A stretch of DNA of 64,000 nucleotides from ZC4RG17 sp036259475 (GCA_036259475.1 DATABS010000107.1:3104-67103); one strand, 5' to 3'; positions 50,938 through 59,830 are shown, counted from the stretch's first letter. A program made the numbers and translations. The notes: generated from the letters alone by a model not told the origin.

Positions 50938-51453
50938 ATGCCCGGCTCCTGGGGTCACCTGGCCGCCCGGTTCGTCGACGCCGTCACCGCCAGAGGCCTC
51001 ACACCAGCAGAGGTGCGGATCGTGCAGAAGTGGTCGGGCGAAGGTCCGATGCTCTCCGCGTTCCTCGCCCAACCGCCGCTCGATCAGCGCCACGGGTTCG
51101 ACTCGGCATCGTATGTCGCCGCCAGGGCGCCGGACAGGAGGGACCTGATCCGCGCCGCCCTGCTCCATGACGTAGGAAAGCGTCACGCCGGACTCGGCCC
51201 CCTCGGGCGGGTCATCGCGTCCATCCTCATCCGGCTGCACTTCCCACTCGGCCCGCGCTTCGCTCTCTATCGGGATCATGGCCGCTTGGCCGCGGCTGAG
51301 CTCGCCGGGGATGACAAGGTCGTCGTCGAGTTCGCCCGACATCATCATGGCTCCCGACCGCCCGACGTCGACCCCGGAGAATGGGATCTGCTGCTCGCCT
51401 CCGATCGGGCCCGCTCACCCTTCGGCGCCGACCGCGGCGGCCAGGGTCGTTGA
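50938..51453 (+). CDS. HD-domain phosphohydrolase
   Basis: A 171-residue protein with an HD metal-binding core: ALLHDVGKRHA (histidine-aspartate) and later YRDHGRLAAAEL and FARHHHG. Metal-dependent phosphohydrolases of this kind act on nucleotides, for example (p)ppGpp or deoxynucleotides, but the exact substrate cannot be inferred. A TTG at 50935 would add one residue. It lies seven bases after the DksA/TraR-like gene and 57 bases ahead of scpA, so it may belong to either unit. Confidence 0.78.
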   Translation: MPGSWGHLAARFVDAVTARGLTPAEVRIVQKWSGEGPMLSAFLAQPPLDQRHGFDSASYVAARAPDRRDLIRAALLHDVGKRHAGLGPLGRVIASILIRLHFPLGPRFALYRDHGRLAAAELAGDDKVVVEFARHHHGSRPPDVDPGEWDLLLASDRARSPFGADRGGQGR

Positions 51454-51510
51454 ATGGGGAGCGGCGTTCGACCAGCATTGCCTGCAATGTTCACGGATGA
51501 CCTCTAGCGA

Positions 51511-52272
51511 ATGACCTATCACGTCTCTACCGCCGTCTTCGAGGGACCCCTCGACCTGCTGCTCCAGCTCATCACCCGTCACCAGGTCGACGTGACGGCA
51601 GTCCGGTTGACGGATCTCGTCGGCGAGTATCTGGCGCACCTCGAGGAGATGCGCCTTCTCGACCTCGACGTCACGTCGGAGTTCTTGCTGATCGCCGCCA
51701 CCCTCATCCAGCTGAAGGCTCACGCCCTCCTCCCGGCCGATCACGAGTTGGATCTCGATGAGGAGCTCGTCCTGATGGAGGAGCGCGACCGTCTTCTCGC
51801 CCGGCTCCTGGCGTGCGTGACCTTCAAAGATGTGGCCGTGGTCATCCGCCACCGTCTCCAGGAGGCGAACCGGTTCGTTCCTCGTGTCTCGGGCATCGAT
51901 CAGGAGATATCGGCGACTCCGCCCGAAGTCCTGGTCCCGACCGATCCCCTGGGACTGGCCCGGATCGCCGCTTCGGCGCTTTACGGCGCAAGCTCCGAGC
52001 CTGACCTCGACCACCTGGATCTCGACCTGCCTTCCGTCCAGGCGGCCGTCGAGGAGCTCCGGGTTCGCATCGCCAGCGAGGTCACGACCGGATTCGATTC
52101 ACTGGTGGCCCACTGCCGCCGTCCCGTCGAGATCGCCGCCTACTTCCTGGCGCTGCTCGAGCTCGCCCGTTGGGGCATGGTGCAGGTGAGCCAGGAGGAC
52201 TGGCTCGGTGAGATCCGGGTCCGCCACATGGGTGACGGCGGTCCGGAGCTCGTATCCGAGTGGGCCGGTTGA
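51511..52272 (+). CDS. scpA: Segregation and condensation protein A
   Basis: ScpA is the kleisin that bridges the two heads of the SMC condensin. The 253-residue protein starts with FEGPLDLLLQLITRHQVDV, the most conserved segment, and its helical middle includes MEERDRLLARLLACVTFKDVA. The carboxy-terminal winged helix ends at the shared boundary with scpB. The ATG at 51511 precedes the conserved core by nine residues, as in other ScpA proteins. scpB and rluB follow, a conserved order. Confidence 0.93.
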   Translation: MTYHVSTAVFEGPLDLLLQLITRHQVDVTAVRLTDLVGEYLAHLEEMRLLDLDVTSEFLLIAATLIQLKAHALLPADHELDLDEELVLMEERDRLLARLLACVTFKDVAVVIRHRLQEANRFVPRVSGIDQEISATPPEVLVPTDPLGLARIAASALYGASSEPDLDHLDLDLPSVQAAVEELRVRIASEVTTGFDSLVAHCRRPVEIAAYFLALLELARWGMVQVSQEDWLGEIRVRHMGDGGPELVSEWAG

Positions 52273-52841
52273 TGGAGCCACGCGCCGCCCTGGAGGCGAT
52301 ACTGTTCGTGACGGAGGCGCCCGTGCCGGCCCACGAGTTGGCCGAGGTCCTCGAAGTCACACCGCAACAGGTCGAGGCGTTGCTCGAAGAGCTGAGCCAA
52401 ACGTTGGAGGAGCGGGACTCCGGACTCACCGTCCGGGCGGTGTCCGCCGGATGGCGCCTCTACTCCCGGCCCGAGGCATACCCGTATCTGGAACGGTTCT
52501 CGGCTTCGGCCACTGCTCGCAAGCTGTCCTCCGCCGCCCTGGAGGTTCTGGCAGTCGTCGCCTACCGCCAACCGGTGTCGCGGGGCCAACTGACCGAGAT
52601 CAGGGGCGTCGACTCGGATTCCTCGCTCCGGACGCTGGTCCGTCTGGGTTTGATCGAGGAAGCCGGCCGGCTCTCCTTGCCGGGGAATCCGGCCGTCTAT
52701 CGGACCACTTCGCTCTTCCTCGAGAAGCTGGGCGTCAACTCACTCGATGAGCTGCCCCCGCTGGCCGATCACGTGCCGCCGGCCGAGGTAGTGGGTGCTC
52801 TGGAGGAGACGTTCCGCCCCGCCCTCGAGGAAGAGATCTGA
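52272..52841 (+). CDS. scpB: Segregation and condensation protein B
   Basis: ScpB dimerises and binds ScpA in the SMC-ScpAB complex that compacts and segregates chromosomes. The 189-residue protein is two winged helices: EAILFVTEAPVPAHELAEV and LEVLAVVAYRQPVSRGQL, with the family signature GVDSDSSLRTLVRLGLIEE. The ATG at 52272 starts on the last base of the scpA stop; an earlier in-frame GTG is unlikely. Its stop overlaps a CTG that is the probable start of rluB. Confidence 0.93.
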   Translation: MEPRAALEAILFVTEAPVPAHELAEVLEVTPQQVEALLEELSQTLEERDSGLTVRAVSAGWRLYSRPEAYPYLERFSASATARKLSSAALEVLAVVAYRQPVSRGQLTEIRGVDSDSSLRTLVRLGLIEEAGRLSLPGNPAVYRTTSLFLEKLGVNSLDELPPLADHVPPAEVVGALEETFRPALEEEI

Positions 52842-53596
52842 ACTCTCAGTCGTCGGACCGACCCAAGCTGCAGAAGGCGATCGCCCACAGCGGCCTGATG
52901 TCACGCCGTGCGGCCGAGGATCTCATCGCCCGCGGTCGAGTGACGATCGACGGCCGCCCCGCCCGGATAGGTGATCGGGTCGACCCTGACCGCCAGCGAG
53001 TCGAGATCGACGGGCATGCGATCCCCATCCGACCCGGCCTCGTGGCCTACCTCCTCAACAAGCCCCCCGGCGTCATTTCCACCGCCAACGATCCTCACGG
53101 GCGCCCGACCGTCGTCGGGATGGTTCCCCAAGATCCCCGGGTGTATCCGGTCGGCCGCCTTGACGCCGACTCGGAGGGCTTGATGCTCCTGACGAACGAC
53201 GGGACGCTTGCCGATCTGGTCATGCATCCCCGCTACGGCATCGACAAGACCTACTTGGTGATGGTCGAGGGCGACCCCGGGCCCTGGGTCCAGCAGTTGG
53301 TGAAGGGCGTCGACCTCGACGATGGGCAGGCCGCCGCCCGCTCGGCCCGGGTGGTGGACAGGGCGGGCGGTCGGACGATGGTGGAGTTGGTGATGGGTGA
53401 GGGACGCAATCGGGAGGTCCGCCGCATGTGCGCGGCCTTGGACCGACGGGTCCTGCGCCTGGTTCGGACGGCGATCGGACCGATCGTGGACTCGGCGCTC
53501 ACCCCGGGCGCATGGCGACAGCTGAGACCGGAGGAGCTCGCCCGGCTCTACGCCGCCGCTGGGCCGGGTTTGAGCGGCCCGCCCTCCAGCGGGTAG
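52838..53596 (+). CDS. rluB: Pseudouridine synthase RluB
   Basis: RluB makes pseudouridine in the helix 80/89 region of 23S rRNA. The S4 domain is at the start (KLQKAIAHSGLMSRRAAED), the catalytic domain has GRLDADSEGLMLLTNDG with the nucleophilic aspartate, and GRNREVRRMCAALDRRV closes the RsuA/RluB/E/F signature. The first in-frame ATG, at 52898, would remove about 20 residues, including the QKAIAHSG part of the S4 fold. CTG at 52838 overlaps the scpB stop (CTGA) and restores it; no ATG, GTG or TTG is available in between. The length from CTG is 252 residues. Confidence 0.85.
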   Translation: MNSQSSDRPKLQKAIAHSGLMSRRAAEDLIARGRVTIDGRPARIGDRVDPDRQRVEIDGHAIPIRPGLVAYLLNKPPGVISTANDPHGRPTVVGMVPQDPRVYPVGRLDADSEGLMLLTNDGTLADLVMHPRYGIDKTYLVMVEGDPGPWVQQLVKGVDLDDGQAAARSARVVDRAGGRTMVELVMGEGRNREVRRMCAALDRRVLRLVRTAIGPIVDSALTPGAWRQLRPEELARLYAAAGPGLSGPPSSG

Positions 53597-53599
53597 CTT
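53594..53599 (+). promoter_or_regulatory. -10 box of aroA (leaderless layout)
   Basis: TAGCTT overlaps the rluB stop codon and is followed by six bases and the GTG at 53606. Confidence 0.45.
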
Positions 53600-53605
53600 G
53601 CAGCC

Positions 53606-54862
53606 GTGTTCACCGTCCACCCCTTGGGGCGGCCCGTTGCCTCAGTCGTGCAAGTCCCCGGCTCGAAGTCCATGACCAATCGAGCGTTGGTGGCAGCCTC
53701 GCTCGCTCGGGAGGGCGTCAGCAGGCTGCACCGCCCTCTGGAGGCGGATGACACGGCTGCCATGAGGGCCTCGCTACGGCGCCTGGGTGTGCTCATTGAC
53801 GACAATGACGACCCATGGCTCGTGTTGGGCACGGGAGGTGAGTTGGCGACGTCCGCTGCCGTGGTCGATGTGGGAGCGTCGGGTACCACGGCCCGGTTCA
53901 TAACGGCCGTGGCCGCGCTCGCCCCCGGTCGCAACGTCGTGGATGGGACGGCCCGGATGCGGCAGCGCCCCATAGGGCCCCTCGTCGAAGCGTTGGTGGA
54001 GTTGGGGGTTGCGGCGGTCGACGACAACGGATATCCACCGGTAGAGATCCGCGGCCAGGGACGGATTGCCGGCGGCCGGATCAGGGTCGACTCCACCATG
54101 TCTTCCCAGTTCGCCTCCGCCCTGTTGCTCATCGCCCCGATGGCGGACGGGACCGTCGAGATCGAACTGGGCGGACCGGTGGTCTCCCGTCCTTACCTGG
54201 ACGGCACCGTGGAGTTGATGCGAGCGTTCGGGGCGGAGATAACCGTGGACGGAGACCGGTTCACCGTCGCCCCGACCGGCTATCGCAAGGCCCACGTTGA
54301 CGTCGAACCCGACGCCTCGGCCGCGGTCTATCCGGCGGTGGCCGCCGCGATCACCGGAGGAGCGGTCGAGATACCCGGCCTCCCGGTCGACTCTTCGCAA
54401 CCGGATACGGCAATCTTCCACGTCCTGACCGAGATGGGGTGTTCGGTGAGCTGGGACGATGTCCGGCTTCGGGTGGAGGGCCCCTCCGGAGACCTTCAGC
54501 CGGTCGATGTGGATCTGACGCGGGCGCCGGATGGGGCGATGGCGGTGGCGGTGGCCGCGCTGTTCGCCGACGGGCCGTCGGTGATCCACGGACTGTCGAC
54601 GCTGCGACTCAAGGAGACGGACCGGCTTGCCGCCCTGGAGACCGAGTTGCGGCGGGTCGGTGCCGGGACCGCGGTGACCGGGAACTCGCTGCACATCCGC
54701 CCGGGACGCCTGCACGGGGCGGAGATTCAGAGCTACGGCGACCACCGCATGGCCATGGCCCTGTCCCTCGTGGGCCTGGTCGTCGATGGGGTGACTATCG
54801 CCGATCCGGGAGTCGTGACGAAGACCTGGCCCGGCTTCTTCGACATGCTCGGCGGGCTATGA
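53606..54862 (+). CDS. aroA: 3-phosphoshikimate 1-carboxyvinyltransferase (EPSP synthase)
   Basis: AroA adds enolpyruvyl to shikimate 3-phosphate in aromatic amino acid synthesis. The 418-residue protein has PGSKSMTNRALVAASLA at residues 19-35, the shikimate-binding start, and GASGTTARFITAVAAL, the phosphoenolpyruvate loop; LRLKETDRLAALETELRR and YGDHRMAMA close the active site. The start is GTG at 53606. Its stop overlaps the ATG of cmk, so cytidylate kinase is made with it. Confidence 0.95.
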   Translation: MFTVHPLGRPVASVVQVPGSKSMTNRALVAASLAREGVSRLHRPLEADDTAAMRASLRRLGVLIDDNDDPWLVLGTGGELATSAAVVDVGASGTTARFITAVAALAPGRNVVDGTARMRQRPIGPLVEALVELGVAAVDDNGYPPVEIRGQGRIAGGRIRVDSTMSSQFASALLLIAPMADGTVEIELGGPVVSRPYLDGTVELMRAFGAEITVDGDRFTVAPTGYRKAHVDVEPDASAAVYPAVAAAITGGAVEIPGLPVDSSQPDTAIFHVLTEMGCSVSWDDVRLRVEGPSGDLQPVDVDLTRAPDGAMAVAVAALFADGPSVIHGLSTLRLKETDRLAALETELRRVGAGTAVTGNSLHIRPGRLHGAEIQSYGDHRMAMALSLVGLVVDGVTIADPGVVTKTWPGFFDMLGGL

Positions 54863-55494
54863 CGCTTCTCGTGGCAATCGATGGCCCCGGGGGAGCGGGC
54901 AAGTCGACAGTGAGCAGAAAGGTGGCGGAGCGATTGCAGGCCCGTCATCTCGATACCGGCGCCTTCTACCGGGCGGCCACGCTGGTGGTTCTGGATGTCG
55001 GAGCCGACCCGTTCGACTCCGACGCGGTGATGGCGGCGATCGAAGGCCGCGAGGTAGACCAGGTCGGCGGCCGCACCTACCTCGACGGCCGCGACGTATC
55101 CGCGGAGATAAGGAGCGACGCCGTCACCGCCGTCGTGTCGGCGGTCGCCGCCCATCCCCCGTTGCGCCGGCAGATGGTCGCGGCGCAACAGCGCTGGGTA
55201 GAACGGGAGGGAGGTCGGGCCGTCGTCGAAGGCCGGGACATCGGCACGGTGGTCTTCCCCGACGCTCACCTCAAAGTGTTCCTGGACGCCGATCCGGCGG
55301 TGCGGGCGGCCCGGCGGTCCGGCGAAAGCGGGGGAGTGGTGGACCGGGTGGCTGAGGCTCTACGCCGGCGCGACGACTTCGACTCTCGCCGCACGGTATC
55401 GCCCCTCCGGCCCGCCGACGACGCGGTCGTGATCGACACGTCCGATCTGACGATCGATCAAGTGGTGGACCGCATCATCGGCCTCCTCCCCTGA
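54859..55494 (+). CDS. cmk: Cytidylate kinase
   Basis: Cytidylate kinase phosphorylates CMP and dCMP to the diphosphates. The 211-residue protein has the P-loop IDGPGGAGKSTVSRKVA, the conserved HLDTGAFYRA just after it, and VVEGRDIGTVVFPDA. The ATG at 54859 overlaps the aroA stop (ATGA); the upstream open frame is antisense noise inside aroA. aroA-cmk-der is a frequent order in actinobacteria, with ispH inserted here. Confidence 0.94.
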   Translation: MTLLVAIDGPGGAGKSTVSRKVAERLQARHLDTGAFYRAATLVVLDVGADPFDSDAVMAAIEGREVDQVGGRTYLDGRDVSAEIRSDAVTAVVSAVAAHPPLRRQMVAAQQRWVEREGGRAVVEGRDIGTVVFPDAHLKVFLDADPAVRAARRSGESGGVVDRVAEALRRRDDFDSRRTVSPLRPADDAVVIDTSDLTIDQVVDRIIGLLP

Positions 55495-55700
55495 GCCCTC
55501 CAGTCCGAGTGCAGCGAGGACAGGAACCTTTGTCCCTGGAGCGGAGCGAGGGGGGAAGGGGTCCCCGCGAAGCGGGGTAGGGAGCAGGCCCCGAAGGGTG
55601 CCGGGCGAACCCGTATGACGCTCATCCAGGGTTTGCCGCTGCCCCGTACCTCCGAGTCGCCTTGCCGGGCGCCTCGCCACCAGATTGTGACATTCTCATT
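55495..55700. other. Structured GC-rich intergenic region between cmk and ispH
   Basis: No gene is credible here. The region has clustered short hairpins: GGACA with TGTCC around GGAACCTT, and CCCCGC with GCGGGG around GAA (near 55560-55580), plus the repeated words GCAGCGAG, GCGGAGCGAG and GCGAAGCG. This looks like a repetitive extragenic or REP-like element, or a structured 5' leader; no second full copy is in the window. Confidence 0.35.
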
Positions 55701-55715
55701 CCAGGGGACCGTCCC

Positions 55716-55721
55716 TACCAT
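55716..55721 (+). promoter_or_regulatory. -10 box of ispH (leaderless layout)
   Basis: TACCAT ends eight bases before the ATG at 55730. TTCTCA at 55693-55698 with a 17-base spacer is a weak -35. Confidence 0.45.
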
Positions 55722-55729
55722 TGAGCTCA

Positions 55730-56776
55730 ATGGTCCAAAGAGTGCTGCTGGCCGAACCGCGCGGTTTCTGCGCCGGCGTGGAGATGGCGATCAAGGCCCT
55801 CACCTGGATGGTGAGGATCTTCGAGCCGCCCGTCTACTGCTACCACGAGATCGTCCACAACGAGTGGGTCGTGAAGGCGTTCGAGCGGGTGGGCGTGGTG
55901 TTTGTCGACGACATCTCCCAGGTGCCTCGGGGTGCTCCCGTCATGCTGTCCGCCCATGGCTCGTCGCCTCAGGTCGTCGAAGGAGCCGAGGACCGGGCGG
56001 CGGTCGTGATCGATGCGGTGTGCCCCCTCGTCACCAAGGTGCACCACGAGGTCAAGCGAATGGCGGCCAAGGGCTTCGACATCCTCTATATCGGCCACGA
56101 GGGCCACGATGAGGCGGTCGGGACGGTGGCTGAAGCGCCCGAGGCGATCACGCTCATCGATCCCGAGACTGGTATGGACGCCTTCCGACCCAAGGACCCT
56201 GAGAAGGTGGCGCTCTTGGCCCAGACGACGTTGGGGATGCATGAATGGGGCCAGGTCCTGGAGGACGCCCAGGACCAGTTCCCCGCCCTCCAGACGGCCC
56301 GCCGCTCCGATCTGTGTTACGCCACAACCAACCGCCAGGAGGCGGTGGCTCAGCTGGCCAAGGAATGTGACGTGATCCTCGTGGTGGGCTCGGAAAACTC
56401 CTCCAATACCCAGGCCCTCGTCCGCTACAGCGTCGAGAACGGGACTCCAGCGCATCGCATCGACTCGGCCGACAAGGTCGATCCCGCCTGGCTGGAAACC
56501 GCCGGGGTGGTGGGCGTGACGGCGGGCGCCTCGGCGCCCGACCATCTGGTTCAAGAGGTGATCGAGCGGGTATCGCCCCAGCTTGGTTTCGAACTGTGGC
56601 AGACAACGGAGGAGGCCGAGTACTTTCCCCTTCCGCCTCAGCTGCGTAACTTCGTCAACACCCTCAGCTCGTTGGTCGAGGCAGGGGTCACCGCCCGGCG
56701 CCCGGCCGAGAACGGATGGCTCGAGCGTGATCGCGAGTGGACGGCCACCGAGGCGCTCAACCTGATCGCCACCTGA
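55730..56776 (+). CDS. ispH: 4-hydroxy-3-methylbut-2-enyl diphosphate reductase IspH
   Basis: IspH (LytB) is the last enzyme of the MEP pathway and reduces HMBPP to IPP and DMAPP on a [4Fe-4S] cluster. The 348-residue protein has the three cluster cysteines at 14 (PRGFCAGVEMA), 98 (DAVCPLVTKVH) and 196 (DLCYATTNRQEA). Other conserved segments are HEIVHNEWVV and GASAPDHLVQEV. The ATG at 55730 follows a -10 box by eight bases; a TTG at 55721 is possible but overlaps the box. Confidence 0.96.
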   Translation: MVQRVLLAEPRGFCAGVEMAIKALTWMVRIFEPPVYCYHEIVHNEWVVKAFERVGVVFVDDISQVPRGAPVMLSAHGSSPQVVEGAEDRAAVVIDAVCPLVTKVHHEVKRMAAKGFDILYIGHEGHDEAVGTVAEAPEAITLIDPETGMDAFRPKDPEKVALLAQTTLGMHEWGQVLEDAQDQFPALQTARRSDLCYATTNRQEAVAQLAKECDVILVVGSENSSNTQALVRYSVENGTPAHRIDSADKVDPAWLETAGVVGVTAGASAPDHLVQEVIERVSPQLGFELWQTTEEAEYFPLPPQLRNFVNTLSSLVEAGVTARRPAENGWLERDREWTATEALNLIAT

Positions 56777-56787
56777 CGGCCCGTCGC

Positions 56788-56793
56788 TAGCGT
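56788..56793 (+). promoter_or_regulatory. -10 box of der (leaderless layout)
   Basis: TAGCGT ends seven bases before the second ATG at 56801 but only one base before the first at 56795, which favours the second as the true start. Confidence 0.4.
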
Positions 56794-56800
56794 CATGGCC

Positions 56801-58138
56801 ATGGATCACCCCGCGCCGACTTCGCGTCTGCCCATCGTGGCGGTGGTGGGACGTCCCAACGTCGGCAAGTCGACGCTGGTGAACCGAATCCTCGGGCGCC
56901 GTCTGGCAGTCGTCGAGGAGCAGCCGGGGGTGACAAGGGATCGCCGACAGTTCGATGCCGACTGGGCCGGTCGACGCTTCCTGTTGGTCGACACCGGCGG
57001 TTGGGAGGTGAGCCCCCGCGACTCCATCGAGGAATCGATTCGCCACCAGGTCGAGGCGGCGCTGGGCTCGGCCGACGTGGTGGTGCTGGTCGTCGATGCG
57101 ACCACGCCGGCGGTGGACGAGGACCACGAAGTGGTGGAGATGTTGCGCCGGTCGGGGCTGCCGGTGGTTGTGGCGGCAAACAAGGTCGACTCGGCGGCGC
57201 GGGAGGCGGACGCGGCGGAGCTCTGGAATCTGGGCCTCGGGGAACCGGTGCCCGTTTCCGCCTTCCACGGGCGGGGAGTGGGTGATCTGCTGGATCGGAT
57301 CGTCGAACATTTCCCGGAACACGTCGTCGACCAGCAAGATGAAGGGATTCCCCGTCTGGCGATCGTAGGGCGGCCGAACGTCGGCAAGTCGACGTTGCTC
57401 AACCGGCTCGTCGGCGAGGACAGGGTGATCGTGTCAGCGCGACCGGGTACGACGCGTGATCCGGTGGATGTGGAGGTCGAGATCGACGACCAGCCGTACG
57501 TGCTCGTGGACACCGCCGGGATCCGCCGCAAGCCTCAGATCACCGAGGACGCCGACTTCTACGCCGTCCTCCGGGCGCGGGAGGCCCTGGCCGAGGCAGA
57601 TGTCGCCCTCCTGCTCGTCGACGCTGCCGAGGGTGTCACTCGCCAGGATCAGCGGATCGCCGATGAGGCGATCGAAGCCGGTGCCGCTCTCGTCGTGTTG
57701 GTGAACAAGTGGGACACCGTTGACGCTGAGGATCAATGGATGCTGGAGCGCGACATCGCCGACCGCTTGGGCTTCCTCGGGTGGGCGCCGATGCTGCGGG
57801 TGTCGGCCCTACGTGGCACCCGGCTCGGCCGCCTCGGACCGGCCGTCCAGGCGGCGCTCGACTCGCGTTACCGGCGTATCTCGACGGGAGTGCTCAACCG
57901 CATGGTGCGGGCCTGGACGGCCGCCCATCCCCCTCCTGTTCGGAAGGGGCGCCGCCCCAAGATCCACTACGCCGTTCAAGCCGCAGTGGCCCCGCCCACG
58001 ATCATCCTGTTCGTCTCGGGCGGGGAGTTGGGTGAGGACTACCTACGTTTCGTCGAGAACCGCCTGCGTGAGGAGGCCGATTTCACCGGCACCCCGATTC
58101 GCGTAGTTCCTCGGCTGAGGACTCGTCGTGACAAATGA
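56801..58138 (+). CDS. der: GTPase Der (EngA)
   Basis: Der is a ribosome-assembly GTPase with two GTP-binding domains in tandem. The first G1 motif is GRPNVGKST at residues 17-25 and the second, also GRPNVGKST, at 190-198; DTAG-like and NKVD/NKWD motifs occur in each. The carboxy-terminal KH-like domain reads KIHYAVQAAVAPPTIILFVSG. The protein has 445 residues from the chosen ATG; an ATG two codons earlier is possible. The -10 box position favours 56801. A small membrane protein overlaps the last 11 bases. Confidence 0.94.
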   Translation: MDHPAPTSRLPIVAVVGRPNVGKSTLVNRILGRRLAVVEEQPGVTRDRRQFDADWAGRRFLLVDTGGWEVSPRDSIEESIRHQVEAALGSADVVVLVVDATTPAVDEDHEVVEMLRRSGLPVVVAANKVDSAAREADAAELWNLGLGEPVPVSAFHGRGVGDLLDRIVEHFPEHVVDQQDEGIPRLAIVGRPNVGKSTLLNRLVGEDRVIVSARPGTTRDPVDVEVEIDDQPYVLVDTAGIRRKPQITEDADFYAVLRAREALAEADVALLLVDAAEGVTRQDQRIADEAIEAGAALVVLVNKWDTVDAEDQWMLERDIADRLGFLGWAPMLRVSALRGTRLGRLGPAVQAALDSRYRRISTGVLNRMVRAWTAAHPPPVRKGRRPKIHYAVQAAVAPPTIILFVSGGELGEDYLRFVENRLREEADFTGTPIRVVPRLRTRRDK

Positions 58139-58298
58139 TCACCGGCGGGAGAACAACGACATGCCCACCGGGGGCGAACCCGACGAGGAGATGCCGCCGG
58201 CACCCTGGAGCTTCAAGATCATGGTGGGCCTGGCGGTGCTCTACCTGGCCTGGAGGCTGATCGAGGGCTTGGTATGGGTGATCGAGCGGATCACCTGA
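58128..58298 (+). CDS. 56-residue membrane protein downstream of der
   Basis: A short gene starting at a GTG inside the last codons of der, in another frame. The first half is acidic and proline-rich (MPTGGEPDEEMPPAPW) and the second is one membrane helix (IMVGLAVLYLAWRLIEGLVW). A purine-rich GAGG precedes the GTG. The overlap with der and membrane-helix pattern favour a real protein; no family is recognised. Its stop overlaps the end of the convergent gene by eight bases. Confidence 0.6.
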   Translation: MTNDHRRENNDMPTGGEPDEEMPPAPWSFKIMVGLAVLYLAWRLIEGLVWVIERIT

Positions 58299-59745
58299 GA
58301 CCGGGGCGATCGATCATCTGGTCCACGGGGGCGTAGTCGTCGGTCAGCTTCTCTGCCCCATCGATGAACTCCGTCAAGTCGAGGTCCGTGAGTCCTACCT
58401 CCCGACCGTCCCGTGCTGCGATCGCACTCTCGATGCCATCTATCGGCAAGGTCGTGTCCGACGCCACAAGGACGAAGTTTCCGCCCGCCTCGGCGGCGAG
58501 GTAGGACGGCGGAGCGACCACCGCGGTGTGCTCGAACACCTCGCGAAGTGTGGCGAGTTCCGAGCGGACGAAGTCCAGGTCGCGGTAGTCGATGACGTTC
58601 ATGGTGTATATGCCGCCCGGCGCCAAGCGTTCGGCGATCTCCTCGACGAATTCTTCCGTGGTCAGGTGCCACGGAACCGACAGCCCGCTGAAGGCATCGC
58701 CGATGACCAAATCGGCCCAGGCTTCCTCGATCTGGTCGATCGAGCGCCGGGCGTCGTCCACGATCACGTCGGAGTCCTCTGCCAATCCGAGGTGGCGGTG
58801 ACCGATTTCAACCAGAGGCCGGTCGATCTCGAGCGTGATATGGCTTGTTCCGGGACGGACCGCCGCCAGGTATCCGTTGAAGGTGAACCCGCCCCCGCCG
58901 ATCGAGACGACGTTGAGGGGACCGCCGGGCAGCGTGGCAGCGATCACATCCTGCATGACCTTGGCATATCGAAACTCGAGATGCGTGGGATCGTCCAGGT
59001 CAACGTAGCTGTTCGATACTCGGTCGAGTAGGAGGGTCCGGCCGCCGGGTCGGTCAGGGTCGACCACGACATCGGCGCAGTGATAGGTGGTTTCGTACTG
59101 GCACGGCCCATCGAAGAGGAAAAGTCCACCGGCCAGCACCGCCCCGGCCAGAGCGGCGTTGAACCGCGTTGGGCCTCGGCGCCTCCACATGACGCCGCCT
59201 GCCACCACCAAGGCGATCCCGACGGCGGCGACGATGGGGCGGGTAGGGAAAGCGGCGATCAACACGAAGCCGGTGAGGAAGGTGCCGAAGAGGCCGCCGG
59301 CGGTGCTCACCGCCGAGTAGGAGCCGACGACGGTGCCCGTCTCGGCCAGCGTGGCGAGGCGCAACTTCACCACCACCGGCGGCACGGCGGATAGGACGGC
59401 CGCCGGGGCGAAGAATCCGATTGAGCTGAGGAGCACGATCGAGACAGGACCGGAGGTCGGAGTGGCCGGGCCTACCAGGTCGACGATGAGCGGCGCCGCC
59501 AACGCCGAGATACCGCCCAACACGAGAATGGGTCCGAGCAGACCTCCCGGATCGGCGCGGTCGGCGGCACGTCCTCCCGCCCATGCACCGACGGCAATAC
59601 CGGCGAGGATGACTCCTATGACGCCGGTGAACACTTCCAGGCTCACACCCAGATAAGGGGCCAGGAGACGCTGGGCGAGGATCTCGATCACCAGGACCGC
59701 CGCCGACGTGAAGAACACGAGCAGACGGGCAGCGACCTGGGACAT
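58291..59745 (-). CDS. Fused membrane/spermidine-synthase-like protein
   Basis: A 484-residue protein with an amino-terminal membrane domain of about six helices and a carboxy-terminal methyltransferase-fold domain of the spermidine-synthase type (VVSIGGGGFTFNGYLAAV, ITLEIDRPLVEIGHRHLGL, ADLVIGDAFSGLSVPWHLT). In true spermidine synthase the acidic residues bind putrescine and decarboxylated AdoMet; here D in GDAFSG remains but the exact chemistry is not clear. Such fused MFS/spermidine synthase-like proteins are common and poorly understood. The start is ATG at 59745. Confidence 0.88.
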   Translation of the reverse strand: MSQVAARLLVFFTSAAVLVIEILAQRLLAPYLGVSLEVFTGVIGVILAGIAVGAWAGGRAADRADPGGLLGPILVLGGISALAAPLIVDLVGPATPTSGPVSIVLLSSIGFFAPAAVLSAVPPVVVKLRLATLAETGTVVGSYSAVSTAGGLFGTFLTGFVLIAAFPTRPIVAAVGIALVVAGGVMWRRRGPTRFNAALAGAVLAGGLFLFDGPCQYETTYHCADVVVDPDRPGGRTLLLDRVSNSYVDLDDPTHLEFRYAKVMQDVIAATLPGGPLNVVSIGGGGFTFNGYLAAVRPGTSHITLEIDRPLVEIGHRHLGLAEDSDVIVDDARRSIDQIEEAWADLVIGDAFSGLSVPWHLTTEEFVEEIAERLAPGGIYTMNVIDYRDLDFVRSELATLREVFEHTAVVAPPSYLAAEAGGNFVLVASDTTLPIDGIESAIAARDGREVGLTDLDLTEFIDGAEKLTDDYAPVDQMIDRPGLR

Positions 59746-59830
59746 GGCGGACAGTATCCCCCCGAAGGTGAGCTACCGCCATTTTCGAGAACGCGAAAAG
59801 AATCCCCCATTCAGCTGGTGTATCGCACTC

